This document shows, piece after piece, positions 39,912 to 49,098 of a DNA stretch of 64,000 bases (position 1 is the stretch's first letter; every line of letters begins with the position of its first letter). The notes below the pieces were generated by a model. That model was not told the origin of the DNA, did not search any database, and saw nothing but the letters and a program-made list of their open reading frames with translations. This DNA is from CAVZGO01 sp963774935. Its GTDB lineage: Bacteria > Chloroflexota > Anaerolineae > Anaerolineales > UBA4823. A program made the translations under genes and the position numbers. Location: the NCBI GenBank assembly GCA_963774935.1, contig CAVZGO010000013.1:124001-188000 (forward strand), read 5' to 3'.

Positions 39912-40026
39912 GCGTTTCTCGAACGAAAAGTGGAACAAGCCATTGGAAAAGACCTGTTCCCCATCCTTGAGGATTGGCCTAATTATTCCAGTTCCCTCGA
40001 CGGTGGAGAGCCAGCCTGCCTGGAAT
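39912..40026 (+). other. Coding remnant cut by the right-hand IS relic
   Basis: Directly after the stop at 39911 the same frame stays open as AFLERKVEQAIGKDLFPILE and WPNYSSSLDGGEPACLE, then runs into the terminal repeat of the element at 40027. It reads like protein-coding sequence but has no start. It may be the tail of the immunity gene or of another lost gene. Confidence 0.4.
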
Positions 40027-40334
40027 GGGAGTGGCTAAAATAGTGGAGCGAGAGAAATCTTTGACATACGCAGAGTAAGCAGAGAATATTTGCGTGTAAA
40101 GTTGAGCGACTTTTGAAGCAGAAGATGAACCAGCCCAAGGCACATTCAAGTGAAAGGGGACAACGCGAGAAACAACGAGACGATGCCTGCCAAACGTGCC
40201 AAGTAGTAGCGTAATTTAGCGTTGTCTCCTTATAACCTAGTAGGTGTCAGTTTTACCGTTTCTGACGAGTTGTTCGCTGACAGTGTGGGCATTTCTAGCA
40301 TATTCACAATTTACCCTCTACATTTAGCCACTGC
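40027..40334 (-). mobile_element. Second decayed IS1-family-like element, inverted relative to the first
   Basis: Ends GGGAGTGGCTAAAA (40027-40040) and TTTAGCCACTGC (40323-40334) are inverted repeats matching those of the element at 24040. On the minus strand a zinc-finger start reads CPHCQRTTRQKR (about 40291-40256). Soon after come GDNAKLRYYLARLA (near 40228-40187), SSRCFSRCPLSLECALGWF, and in another frame LYTQIFSAYSAYVKDFSRS. The catalytic centre is deleted and frames are broken. It closes the Rhs island on the right. Confidence 0.7.
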
Positions 40335-40486
40335 TTTTAGTGAAACAACTGAACAGAGGGGATTATCGCTGATCAGTTCGAAGCCTGATAGTTTTTACTG
40401 AAGCGTGCGTAACTCTTTAAGCAGTTAGGGGTTTACTTTTGAGGTTATCATTGATCTATACAGAATCCAGGTGAGGAGAATTTATC

Positions 40487-41335
40487 ATGGCTAAGGTAGC
40501 GCTAGTCACAGATAGTACTGCAAATATACCCAAGGATATCCTTTCGCAATACCAGATTTCTGTTGCACCACAGGAACTTATTTGGGGTGAAGAAAATTTT
40601 CAGGATGGCGTTAATATTCAGCCTTCCGAATTTTATGAACGGCTCAAAACTGCCAAGGTGATGCCATCTACATCCCAGGTCACCCCGGCGTCTTTCTTGA
40701 ATATTTTCGGCAGCTTATTAGAACAAGGTTATGACATCCTGGCGATTTTGATCTCGAATGAGCTCTCAGGGACGATTGCCTCGGCGATACAAGCCAGGGA
40801 AATGTTAAAAAATCCTTCCATCGAGATTGTTGACTCGCGGACAACGGCTATGGCGCTTGGTTTCCAGGTCTTGATGGCTGCGCGAGCAGCCGAGCAAGGC
40901 GCCAGCCTGGCAGAAGTCAAAGCAGTAGCAAATAATGCAGTCGACAAAGTCGGTGTCGTCTTTGCTGTAGACACATTGGAATTTCTCCACCGGGGAGGCA
41001 GAATTGGTGGAGGGAAACGTTTTCTTGCTACGGCTTTAAATATAAAACCAATCCTGGAAGTTACTGGCGGCAAGGTTGAAGGAATTGAACAGGTGCGCAC
41101 GCGCAGCAAATCCTTGAACCGCATTGTCGAGTTGATCAATGAGAGATCAGGAGGCCGAAAACCGGTTCGCCTGGCGACATTGCATGCCAATTCCCCTGAA
41201 GACGCAAAAACGGTTCTGGCTGAAGCATCCAAGGCCTTAAACCCGATCGAGAGCATTCTAGCTGAGGTCAGCCCTGTGATCGGCAGCCATGCTGGCCCTG
41301 GAACGGTTGGCCTGGCTTTCATGGCAGGCATGTAA
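40487..41335 (+). CDS. DegV family fatty-acid-binding protein
   Basis: A 282-residue two-domain DegV protein. The N-terminus VALVTDSTANIPKD, the pocket region MPSTSQVTPASF and SNELSGTIASA, and DTLEFLHRGGRIGGGKRF are family signatures, as is the end GSHAGPGTVGLAFM. DegV/FakB proteins bind a fatty acid and present it to the kinase FakA; no fakA is in the window. The ATG follows GAGGAG closely. It is monocistronic with a terminator. Confidence 0.93.
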   Translation: MAKVALVTDSTANIPKDILSQYQISVAPQELIWGEENFQDGVNIQPSEFYERLKTAKVMPSTSQVTPASFLNIFGSLLEQGYDILAILISNELSGTIASAIQAREMLKNPSIEIVDSRTTAMALGFQVLMAARAAEQGASLAEVKAVANNAVDKVGVVFAVDTLEFLHRGGRIGGGKRFLATALNIKPILEVTGGKVEGIEQVRTRSKSLNRIVELINERSGGRKPVRLATLHANSPEDAKTVLAEASKALNPIESILAEVSPVIGSHAGPGTVGLAFMAGM

Positions 41336-41358
41336 TCTTAAGCGATTGATAATTATCC

Positions 41359-41393
41359 AACGCCGGGGTGAAAAGCCATTACACCCTGGCGTT
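41359..41393 (+). terminator. Terminator of the degV gene
   Basis: Twelve-base arms AACGCCGGGGTG (41359-41370) and CACCCTGGCGTT (41382-41393), with one G-T pair, followed by ATTGTTT. Confidence 0.88.
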
Positions 41394-41508
41394 ATTGTTT
41401 AACAACCCCATAATTTTGTGACACCCTTCACAGCGATAGGGTGATATCCTTCTTTGACGATGCAGTGGTTTCATGGTATGGTTGAAGTTCTGGAGGTCCC
41501 CCACCAAC

Positions 41509-42342
41509 ATGCTGCGCGAACTCCCCCATCTCGAATTCCTGCCGATTGAGCAACTGCTGATTCATGAATGGCATGACCCCCAGCGCACACCTCCTCTGAT
41601 AAAAAAAATCCGCGAGAGTGGAATCTGGCGAAACCCGCCCGTCGTAGCCCCCCTACCTGATCAGAGCCAGCGTTACATGGTGCTGGACGGCGCCAACCGC
41701 TTCACTGCCCTCCAGGAAATGGGATTTCGAGACATCCTGGTACAGGTCATCGCTCCCGACAGCCAGGGATTGCGTCTGCACACCTGGAATCATGTGGTCT
41801 GGCAGATGGACCTGACCCTGTTCTCTCGAAATGTGCAGAGCATTCCGAATACTGAGTTATCGGCAGCGAGCGAAGGGATTGAGCCAGACCTCTTTGGGGA
41901 TTGTGGTATTGCTTTAATCCAATATCCTAATGGACAGGTAAAAGCACTGTGTACAGATGCCGAACAAATCCTGGATCGCGTCGAAATCCTGAATTCACTG
42001 GTGAATAGTTACAAATCCCACGGTCATCTGGACCGCACCAGTGTGCGAGACATTCACGATTTACACGGTGTATACGAAAACCTGTGCGGCTTGGTCATCT
42101 TTCCGGTTTTCGAAATTACCGACATTATGAAACTCGCCGGTGCAGGTCACCTGCTGCCGACCGGAATCACGCGCTTCACCATCGCCCCGCGCGCGCTGCA
42201 TTTGAATTATCCGCTGGAAGAATTAGAGAATCAAAAGCCTCTGGCACAAAAGAATTTTAAGCTCCGGCAATGGCTGCAGGAACGGATCGCCAATAAAGGT
42301 ATCCGCTTCTATGCTGAGCCGACATTTCTCTTCGACGAGTAA
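41509..42342 (+). CDS. ParB-like N-terminal domain protein (SbnI/SerK-like)
   Basis: The start at 41509 (MLRELPHLEFL) is preferred because GGAGGT precedes it by 12 bases; an upstream ATG at 41473 lacks a site. The first about 90 residues are a ParB/sulfiredoxin-like domain: LPIEQLLIHEWHDPQRTPPL, ESGIWRNPPVVAP and VLDGANRFTALQEMGF. The C-terminal part (FTIAPRALHLNYPLEEL, then KGIRFYAEPTFLFDE) resembles SbnI-type free-serine kinases and related regulators. No chromosome-segregation partner (parA, parS) is nearby, so a metabolic or kinase role fits better than DNA partition. The next gene starts 12 bases later. Confidence 0.65.
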   Translation: MLRELPHLEFLPIEQLLIHEWHDPQRTPPLIKKIRESGIWRNPPVVAPLPDQSQRYMVLDGANRFTALQEMGFRDILVQVIAPDSQGLRLHTWNHVVWQMDLTLFSRNVQSIPNTELSAASEGIEPDLFGDCGIALIQYPNGQVKALCTDAEQILDRVEILNSLVNSYKSHGHLDRTSVRDIHDLHGVYENLCGLVIFPVFEITDIMKLAGAGHLLPTGITRFTIAPRALHLNYPLEELENQKPLAQKNFKLRQWLQERIANKGIRFYAEPTFLFDE

Positions 42343-42354
42343 AGTAAGCCGAGT

Positions 42355-42768
42355 ATGGATATCTTCTTCCAAGATCCAAATGAAATTCCCCTGCCTCCTG
42401 AGGAAGTCAGGATTCAAAGCCTGCGGGTTGAACCTTACCCCGATGGAAAACGATTGCGCGTATATCTGGAAGTCGATCCTTTTCAAAAAAAACCAAATGC
42501 TGAGCTGACGATTACCGATAAAGTGGGGGATATTGCTTCAAATGTCAGCATTCTGGAGAGTATGACCCGGAAAATGGAGCTCACCATGCACCTGCGCGGT
42601 GCGTCTCAAAACCCCCCGTATACATTACTGGCAAAAGTCTATTACTTCGATACCCCCGCCGATGCTCCAGAGGAACCCTCCTCTCCGGTAGAATCGAGTG
42701 TGCTCCTGGTCGTAGACCAAAAGTATGTAATATTTCGACCTCCAGAAATTCAAGCAGACACTGAATAA
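42355..42768 (+). CDS. Small conserved hypothetical protein
   Basis: A 137-residue acidic soluble protein, mostly beta (RLRVYLEVDPF, AELTITDKVGDIASNVSI, KMELTMHLRG, YTLLAKVYYFD), like an immunoglobulin-type single domain. No signal peptide. Function unknown. It lies 12 bases after the ParB-like gene and 27 bases before the ABC exporter pair, suggesting one transcript. Confidence 0.65.
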   Translation: MDIFFQDPNEIPLPPEEVRIQSLRVEPYPDGKRLRVYLEVDPFQKKPNAELTITDKVGDIASNVSILESMTRKMELTMHLRGASQNPPYTLLAKVYYFDTPADAPEEPSSPVESSVLLVVDQKYVIFRPPEIQADTE

Positions 42769-42795
42769 CAAGAAAAATCGAACTCACCACACAAT

Positions 42796-44628
42796 ATGAA
42801 ATCACTGCTCAGGCTACGCCCATATCTCAGGCGCTATTGGCTCACGGTCAGCTTGTCTCTGTTGACCTTACTGCTGCTGACAGGCGCCCAACTGCTGGTC
42901 CCTCAAATCATTCGCCAGATCATCGATGTTGGCCTGGCAGAGAAAAACCTTCGATACCTGCTACTTTCAGCCCTGGTCTTGTTGGGAATTGGCTTGCTGA
43001 GGTCGGTCCTGACTTACACGCTGCGTTACCTGAACGAGTGGGTGGCATCGCATATCGGGTACGACCTGCGCAATGAGCTGTATGACCACATTCAAAATCT
43101 GCCATTCACATTTCATGACCATTCGCAAACCGGGCAGCTAATCAGCCGCTGCATAGAAGATGTGCGTGCCATTGAGCGATTTGCTGGCTTCAGCGTGGTG
43201 GAAATTATCCGCTTGCTACTGCTGGTTAGCGGGGTGGTTGCGGTGCTGTTCAATGCACAGCCACGTCTGGCGGTGATTGCATTGCTTCCGATGATCCCGA
43301 TGGTGCTGGTCACGACCAACTACGGAAAAAGGGTGGGGAAATATTTTTGGGACGTCGATGTAGCCCTGGGAGACCTATCTTCGCGAGTGCAGGAAAACGT
43401 AAGCGGCGCCCAGGTCGTGCGCGCCTTTGCACGAGAACCATATGAGATGGGTAGATTTGAGAAGGCAAACCGAACCCTGTATAACGCGCGTGTGAAATCC
43501 ATCCGTGAATTTTCCAAGATTATGCCGACGACGCACTTCCTGGTCACCCTGGGGACAATCTTGATATTATGGTTTGGCGGTCAAATGGTGTTACAAGGAG
43601 AGATGACCGTCGGTGAGGTCATCGCATTCAACGGCTATATGCTGCTACTGGCAACTCCAGCCCAGCAGATCACCTGGCTGGTCAACTCGGCTGGTGAGGC
43701 AATTGCAGGCATCCAGCGCACTTATGAAATATTAGACCTGGAGCCGGACATTCAATCACCAGTTGATGCGGTCCAGCTTCCCACCTTAAGTGGGCAGATC
43801 GAGTTTAATGACGTAGATTTCCAATATCTGAACCAGGTTGTCCCAGCCTTAGAGTACATCACATTGGAAGTCGCCCCAAACCAGATCATTGCACTTATTG
43901 GACCCACGGGTTCAGGAAAATCCTCGCTGGTCAGCCTGATACCCCGCTTTTATGATGTCAGCAAGGGGTCCATCCGAGTGGATGGTATTGACCTGCGGCA
44001 AGCAGACCTGGCTAGCTTGCGCCGGCAAATCGGGATTGTGCTGCAGACCTCGCTGCTGTTTTCTGCCACAATATCTGAAAACATAGCTTACGGGCGCCCT
44101 GACGCACCGCAGGAGGAAATAGAAGCGGCTGCCAGGGCTGCCCAGGCGCATGAATTCATCACACAGCTTCCCAATGGCTACCAAACTGTGGTTGGAGAAA
44201 GAGGAGTAACCCTCTCTGGCGGGCAAAGGCAGAGGGTCGCGATTGCGCGAGCTGTATTGTTGAATCCGCGCATCTTAATCCTGGATGACTCAACATCATC
44301 TGTTGATACTGAAACAGAGCTATTGATCCAGCAAGCTCTTGAAGAATTGATGGAAGGACGCACAACATTCGTAATCGCTCATCGCCTCTCGACCGTGCGC
44401 AAGGCTGACCTGATCCTGGTGATGGATCAAGGCCGCATCGTCGAGCGCGGCACACACACCCGCCTGCTCAATTTGAACGGCTTATACCGTGAAATCTATG
44501 ACTTACAGTTGAAAGATCAAGAAGAATTCCAGGAACAAATGGATCATCTCGAAATTAGCAGCGGGCTGACAATCGTGGTCGATGCTGAAAAAGAAAATGA
44601 ACCCATTCAGCGTTATTCTACCAATTGA
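42796..44628 (+). CDS. ABC exporter subunit A (degenerate ATPase site)
   Basis: A 610-residue half-transporter with six membrane helices (about 15-300) and a nucleotide-binding domain. It has Walker A GPTGSGKSS, signature LSGGQRQRVAIARA and Walker B LILDDSTSSVDTETE. The residue after Walker B is Asp instead of the catalytic Glu. The H-loop is VIAHRLSTV. A degenerate site in one partner is typical of heterodimeric exporters such as BmrC/BmrD or TM287/288. An extra C-terminal tail of about 35 acidic residues follows. Its partner starts 12 bases downstream. Substrate unknown (drugs, lipids or peptides). Confidence 0.92.
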   Translation: MKSLLRLRPYLRRYWLTVSLSLLTLLLLTGAQLLVPQIIRQIIDVGLAEKNLRYLLLSALVLLGIGLLRSVLTYTLRYLNEWVASHIGYDLRNELYDHIQNLPFTFHDHSQTGQLISRCIEDVRAIERFAGFSVVEIIRLLLLVSGVVAVLFNAQPRLAVIALLPMIPMVLVTTNYGKRVGKYFWDVDVALGDLSSRVQENVSGAQVVRAFAREPYEMGRFEKANRTLYNARVKSIREFSKIMPTTHFLVTLGTILILWFGGQMVLQGEMTVGEVIAFNGYMLLLATPAQQITWLVNSAGEAIAGIQRTYEILDLEPDIQSPVDAVQLPTLSGQIEFNDVDFQYLNQVVPALEYITLEVAPNQIIALIGPTGSGKSSLVSLIPRFYDVSKGSIRVDGIDLRQADLASLRRQIGIVLQTSLLFSATISENIAYGRPDAPQEEIEAAARAAQAHEFITQLPNGYQTVVGERGVTLSGGQRQRVAIARAVLLNPRILILDDSTSSVDTETELLIQQALEELMEGRTTFVIAHRLSTVRKADLILVMDQGRIVERGTHTRLLNLNGLYREIYDLQLKDQEEFQEQMDHLEISSGLTIVVDAEKENEPIQRYSTN

Positions 44629-44640
44629 GTTGAGATCATT

Positions 44641-46440
44641 ATGGCACAAGCAGCACATGCATCTGAAGATGTCATCCTAAAAGGGTACGATCCCCAAATA
44701 ACACGCCGCCTGATCGATTATTTACGACCTTACTGGAAGGAGCTGGCTATTTCAGTGGTCCTAATGATAATCAATTCGGCTGCCGCTTCAGTGGGTCCAT
44801 ACCTGGTAGGACAGGCGGTAGATGCCGGAATAGAGGGTAATGATCTCATCGCCCTGCGAAATATCGTTCTCTTATACCTGCTGGTGGCTATATTGCAGTG
44901 GAGTGCAATATACCTGCGCGTTAATATCATGGCGCGTGTCGGACAATCGATCATTTATGATCTGAGGCAAAACCTCTTCGACCATCTTCAAAAACTATCG
45001 ATCGGTTTCTACTCTCATTACAGCGTGGGGCGGGTGATCACCCGGGTAGTCAATGATGTCAGCGTGCTGCGTGAGTTTATCACCTGGGCTATGTTAGCGA
45101 TCGCACGTGATTTCTTCACTTTGATTTTCATTGTCGTTGCCATGCTATTGATGAATGTGCAGCTCGCCCTGGCAAGTTTTATGGTGCTACCTTTGATGAT
45201 CGCAGTGACGGTCATCTTCCGAAAACAAGCACGCGAAAATTATCGCCGTGTTCGCGCCGCAATTAGCTGGGTAAACTCCGTGCTGGCAGAAAATATTAAT
45301 GGTGTGCGCGTGGTACAGGCTTTCTCACGCCAACCAGTGAACTTTACATACTTCCGGGACGAGGTCAACCAAAACCACCTAAACACTAATTTACGTGCCG
45401 CAAAGGTGGCATCCGCCTTCCCTGCATCCATTGATTTTCTGGGCAGCCTGGCAGTCTCTCTCGTTGTCGTTATCGGAGGAGTAACTGTCTTAGGCTTATG
45501 GACAAACTTTTCCGAGCCGATCACAGCTGGTGTACTCGTGGCTTTCATCCTCTACATGGATCGGTTTTTCGAGCCCATCCGCGATCTAAGCCAGCGTTAT
45601 GATTCTTTCCAGTCCACCATGGCAGCCGGGGAGCGCATCTTTGCACTGCTTGATACTACGGTGGAAGTTCAAGATCTTCCTGATGCCATTCACTGTCCTG
45701 AGATTGCCGGAGCGGTACGATTTGAACAGGTTAGTTTCAACTATTCTGATGACCCCACGCCGGTCTTGATTGATATCAACCTGGATGTTAAACCAGGAGA
45801 GACTGTCGCCCTGGTGGGGAAGACAGGCGCAGGCAAATCGACCCTGGTCAAGCTGGTCAGCCGGTTTCATGATCCGACATCCGGGCGGGTCCTGGTTGAC
45901 GGATATGATCTCAGACAGGTGACACAGAAAAGCTTGCGCAGCCAGATGGGTATTGTATTACAGGATCCATTCTTGTTTTCTGGAAGCGTTGCGGAAAATA
46001 TTCGATTTGGACGTTTGGATGCTACGGATGCGGAGGTTCAGGCTACCGCGGAAGCAATCGGCGCACACCCATTCATCACCAGCCTGCGGGATGGCTATGA
46101 TACTCAGGTTGAAGAGGGTGGCGTGGTTCTTTCAGTTGGACAGCGCCAGCTTATCTCATTTGCCCGTGCTTTGTTAGCCAACCCACGTATTCTCGTGCTG
46201 GACGAAGCCACTTCCAGCGTGGACACTCAGACGGAGCGGTTGATCCAACAGGCTCTGGCGCGTCTGCTGAAGGATCGCACTGCATTTGTTATCGCCCACA
46301 GACTCTCAACAGTGGTAAACTCCGACCGGATTGTGGTCATCCAGGATGGCAGGATCATCGAACAGGGAAGTCACAGCGAATTGCTGCAAAATGGTGGCAT
46401 GTATTACCAGCTTTACAAAACTGGTTTTGAATCGAATTAA
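44641..46440 (+). CDS. ABC exporter subunit B (canonical ATPase site)
   Basis: A 599-residue half-transporter with six membrane helices and a nucleotide-binding domain. It has Walker A GKTGAGKST, the altered signature LSVGQRQLISFARALL, Walker B LVLDEATSSVDTQTE with the catalytic Glu, and the H-loop VIAHRLSTV. The altered signature here and the Asp in its partner are the matching halves of one asymmetric heterodimer. Coupled translation with the previous gene is likely (12-base gap). Confidence 0.93.
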   Translation: MAQAAHASEDVILKGYDPQITRRLIDYLRPYWKELAISVVLMIINSAAASVGPYLVGQAVDAGIEGNDLIALRNIVLLYLLVAILQWSAIYLRVNIMARVGQSIIYDLRQNLFDHLQKLSIGFYSHYSVGRVITRVVNDVSVLREFITWAMLAIARDFFTLIFIVVAMLLMNVQLALASFMVLPLMIAVTVIFRKQARENYRRVRAAISWVNSVLAENINGVRVVQAFSRQPVNFTYFRDEVNQNHLNTNLRAAKVASAFPASIDFLGSLAVSLVVVIGGVTVLGLWTNFSEPITAGVLVAFILYMDRFFEPIRDLSQRYDSFQSTMAAGERIFALLDTTVEVQDLPDAIHCPEIAGAVRFEQVSFNYSDDPTPVLIDINLDVKPGETVALVGKTGAGKSTLVKLVSRFHDPTSGRVLVDGYDLRQVTQKSLRSQMGIVLQDPFLFSGSVAENIRFGRLDATDAEVQATAEAIGAHPFITSLRDGYDTQVEEGGVVLSVGQRQLISFARALLANPRILVLDEATSSVDTQTERLIQQALARLLKDRTAFVIAHRLSTVVNSDRIVVIQDGRIIEQGSHSELLQNGGMYYQLYKTGFESN

Positions 46441-46480
46441 TTACTGCTGCGACTTCCACAAGGCAATAACGCGTAAGCCC

Positions 46481-46508
46481 TTGACAGTCAGAACATCTGT
46501 GCTAAACT
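46481..46508 (+). promoter_or_regulatory. recA promoter with embedded LexA-like box
   Basis: TTGACA (46481-46486), 16 bases, TAAACT (46503-46508). Between them GAACATCTGTGC (46491-46502) matches the Gram-positive-type SOS box GAAC-N4-GTTC at 7 of 8 fixed positions. A repressor bound there would block polymerase. Confidence 0.65.
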
Positions 46509-46591
46509 AGAAATACTTTTGGGAAACCAATCCCTGAGGACCATTTAACTGACTACCAAAAGGAACCTTTCAGAAAGAGGAGTGTAATCAC

Positions 46592-47674
46592 ATGGTACGC
46601 AAAGCCCCCCCTCCCCCCGCTCATAATCCAAACGACGACGCCCGGCAGGTTGCCCTGGATAAAGCAGTCAACGATATTACAAAACGCTATGGCGATGGCG
46701 CAATCATGCGGCTTGGCCAATCACAGCAGCTGGCTGTTGAAGGAATTCCCACAGGCTCCTTATCCCTGGATATTGCCCTGGGAATTGGCGGTGTTCCGCG
46801 CGGGCGCATTACAGAAATCTACGGCCCCGAATCCTCCGGCAAAACCACGATCAGCCAGCACATTGTCGCCGAGGCCCAGAAGCTTGGCGGAACCTGTGCC
46901 TATATCGACATGGAACATGCGCTCGATCCAACCTACGCTGCGCGCTGCGGGGTTGATGTCGAGTCATTGCTCATCTCCCAGCCGGATACGGGCGAGCAGG
47001 CGCTCGAGATTGCCGAAACCCTGGTGCGCTCTGGCGCGGTCGATGTGGTGGTGATCGACTCGGTGGCAGCCCTGGTGCCGCGCGCAGAAATCGAAGGAGA
47101 CATGGGCGATCCCCAGATGGGCATGCAAGCTCGCCTCATGTCGCAAGCGCTGCGCAAATTGTCCGGAGCGATCAAGCAAACCAATACTACCGTGGTGTTC
47201 ACCAACCAGCTACGCCTGAAGATCGGCGTGATGTTTGGAAATCCGGAAACGACGACCGGTGGCATGGCACTTAAGTTTTATGCATCGGTGCGCCTGGATG
47301 TACGCCGCATTCAAACAATTAAGCTCGGCTCAGAGATCATCGGCAACCGCACCCGGGTGCGAGTGGTTAAAAACAAGGTCGCTCCGCCCTTCCGCGAAGC
47401 CGAGTTTGACATCATGTACAGCGAAGGCATTTCAAAGATGGGCGATATCCTAGACCTGGCAACCACCCTGGAGATCGTGACCAAGCGTGGCTCATTCTAC
47501 TCGTATGGCGACATTCGTCTGGGTCAGGGACGGGAAAATTCCAAGGACTTCCTGAAGCAAAATCCCGACCTGGCTGATGAAATTGAATCGGCGATCCGAC
47601 AGCAAGCCTTAAGTGGAGAAATTCCCATGGCCGTTAACAGAGCCGAAGCTGAGCAAGAAGAAGACGAAGATTGA
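46592..47674 (+). CDS. recA: Recombinase RecA
   Basis: A 360-residue recombinase for homologous repair and SOS induction. Walker A is GPESSGKTT, followed by YIDMEHALDPTYAARCGVD, VVIDSVAALVPRAEIEGDMGD, the L2 region TNQLRLKIGVMFGNPETTTGG, and the C-terminal acidic tail EQEEDED. The N-terminus has a short Pro-rich start (RKAPPPPAHNP). AGAGGAG lies about 10 bases upstream of the ATG. Because the island at 24-40 kb depends on homologous recombination for tip switching, this is a likely participant, though not a specific one. Confidence 0.98.
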   Translation: MVRKAPPPPAHNPNDDARQVALDKAVNDITKRYGDGAIMRLGQSQQLAVEGIPTGSLSLDIALGIGGVPRGRITEIYGPESSGKTTISQHIVAEAQKLGGTCAYIDMEHALDPTYAARCGVDVESLLISQPDTGEQALEIAETLVRSGAVDVVVIDSVAALVPRAEIEGDMGDPQMGMQARLMSQALRKLSGAIKQTNTTVVFTNQLRLKIGVMFGNPETTTGGMALKFYASVRLDVRRIQTIKLGSEIIGNRTRVRVVKNKVAPPFREAEFDIMYSEGISKMGDILDLATTLEIVTKRGSFYSYGDIRLGQGRENSKDFLKQNPDLADEIESAIRQQALSGEIPMAVNRAEAEQEEDED

Positions 47675-47717
47675 AATAACCAGGATCTGCTTGAGAAAGC
47701 GGATTTAATCATGCACA

Positions 47718-47752
47718 AAAATCGGGGAGCGATGTATCCGCTCCCCGATTTT
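47718..47752. terminator. Bidirectional terminator between recA and ahcY
   Basis: Arms AAAATCGGGGAGC (47718-47730) and GCTCCCCGATTTT (47740-47752) with A- and T-rich flanks. It can serve both convergent genes. Confidence 0.92.
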
Positions 47753-47794
47753 GATCTTATGTAAACCAACTATTCAGACTGACAATCCAGGGGA

Positions 47795-49054
47795 TTATGT
47801 ACCTTCTTCCCAAGAGTTCAGGTAAGCCACCTGCGCAGGAGTGAGCACGTCAATATCAATGCCCATACCAGCCAGCTTCAAGCGGGCGATCTCGCGGTCA
47901 ATATCCGCCGGCACGCTGTAAACTTTCTTCTCGAGCTTGTCGGCATTTTTCACCATATACTCCAGGCTTAATGCCTGGTTGGCAAATGACATATCCATCA
48001 CACTGGCAGGGTGCCCCTCGGCTGCTGCCAGGTTGATCAAGCGACCCTCGCCCAGAAGGTTGATGCGCCGACCATCCTGGAGCTCAAACTGCTCGACAAA
48101 GGGGCGCACAAGGCGCTTGCTGACCGACATGGCTTCCAGCGCAGGGATATTAATTTCGACGTTGAAATGACCGGAGTTGGCAACAATCGCACCATCTTTC
48201 ATCGCTTCAAAGTGGTGCTTATCAATAACATTTAGATCGCCGGTAACGGTGCAGAAGATATCACCGATTTTGGCAGCTTCAGACATGGGCAGCACACGGA
48301 AACCATCCATCACAGCTTCCAGAGCGGGCAGGGGATCAACTTCGGTGACAACCACATTCGCGCCCATCCCACGCGCCCGGTTTGCCAGGCCGCGCCCGCA
48401 CCAGCCATAACCTGCAACGACAAAAACACGCCCGGCGAGCAAGATATTGGTAGCGCGGATAATACCATCTACGGTGGATTGGCCTGTGCCATAACGGTTA
48501 TCGAAGAGGTGCTTGGTCATGGCGTCATTGACTGCGATAACCGGGAAATTCAATGCTCCGTCTGCTGCCATAGCCCGCAAGCGGATCACGCCAGTGGTCG
48601 TTTCTTCGGTGCCGCCAAGTACTGATTTTAATAATTCACGGCGATCTTTATGTATGGTGCTGACCAAATCAGCGCCATCATCCATGGTCATATGCGGCTG
48701 GTTATCCAGGGCTGCATGGATATGTTTGTAATAGGTAACATGATCTTCGCCCTTGATCGCGAAGGTCGGAACTTCCAGGAAGCTTACCAGGGCTGCAGCA
48801 ACATCATCCTGAGTAGAAAGCGGATTCGAGGCTGTCAGCACAACGTCGGCGCCGCCTTCATGCAGGGTCTGCATCAGGTTGGCAGTCTCAGTGGTCACAT
48901 GTAAACAAGCCGCTACCCGGATGCCCTTCAAGGGCTGCTCTTTAATGAAACGTTCGCGAATGCGATGCAGCACGGGCATTTCGCGCGCTGCCCATTCAAT
49001 CCTGCGACGTCCACCTTCTGCCAGTTTGATATCTTTAACGTCAAATTTCTCCAT
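47795..49054 (-). CDS. ahcY: Adenosylhomocysteinase (short type)
   Basis: Splits S-adenosylhomocysteine into adenosine and homocysteine using bound NAD. The start at 49054 is chosen because GGAG lies 6 bases upstream; a start at 49066 is possible. Patterns: LHVTTETANLMQTLHEGGADV, ASNPLSTQDDVAAAL, the NAD site VVAGYGWCGRGLANRARGMG, VTGDLNVI and NSGHFNVEI. The protein of about 420 residues lacks the insert and C-terminal Lys/Tyr extension of the long (eukaryote-like) enzymes, like the Thermotoga and archaeal forms. It lies with an adenosine-kinase-like gene and mtnA in one salvage group. Confidence 0.95.
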   Translation of the reverse strand: MEKFDVKDIKLAEGGRRRIEWAAREMPVLHRIRERFIKEQPLKGIRVAACLHVTTETANLMQTLHEGGADVVLTASNPLSTQDDVAAALVSFLEVPTFAIKGEDHVTYYKHIHAALDNQPHMTMDDGADLVSTIHKDRRELLKSVLGGTEETTTGVIRLRAMAADGALNFPVIAVNDAMTKHLFDNRYGTGQSTVDGIIRATNILLAGRVFVVAGYGWCGRGLANRARGMGANVVVTEVDPLPALEAVMDGFRVLPMSEAAKIGDIFCTVTGDLNVIDKHHFEAMKDGAIVANSGHFNVEINIPALEAMSVSKRLVRPFVEQFELQDGRRINLLGEGRLINLAAAEGHPASVMDMSFANQALSLEYMVKNADKLEKKVYSVPADIDREIARLKLAGMGIDIDVLTPAQVAYLNSWEEGT

Positions 49055-49098
49055 TGCTGTCTCCATTATTTGGTGTGTTCGAAATTATCGTGCTTGAA

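Noticed and set aside
40156..40229. Inverted repeat GGGGACAACGC / GCGTTGTCTCC, possible terminator or small element
   Set aside because: Both arms lie inside the minus-strand transposase relic and encode parts of it (GDNA and SRCP regions), so the pairing is incidental.
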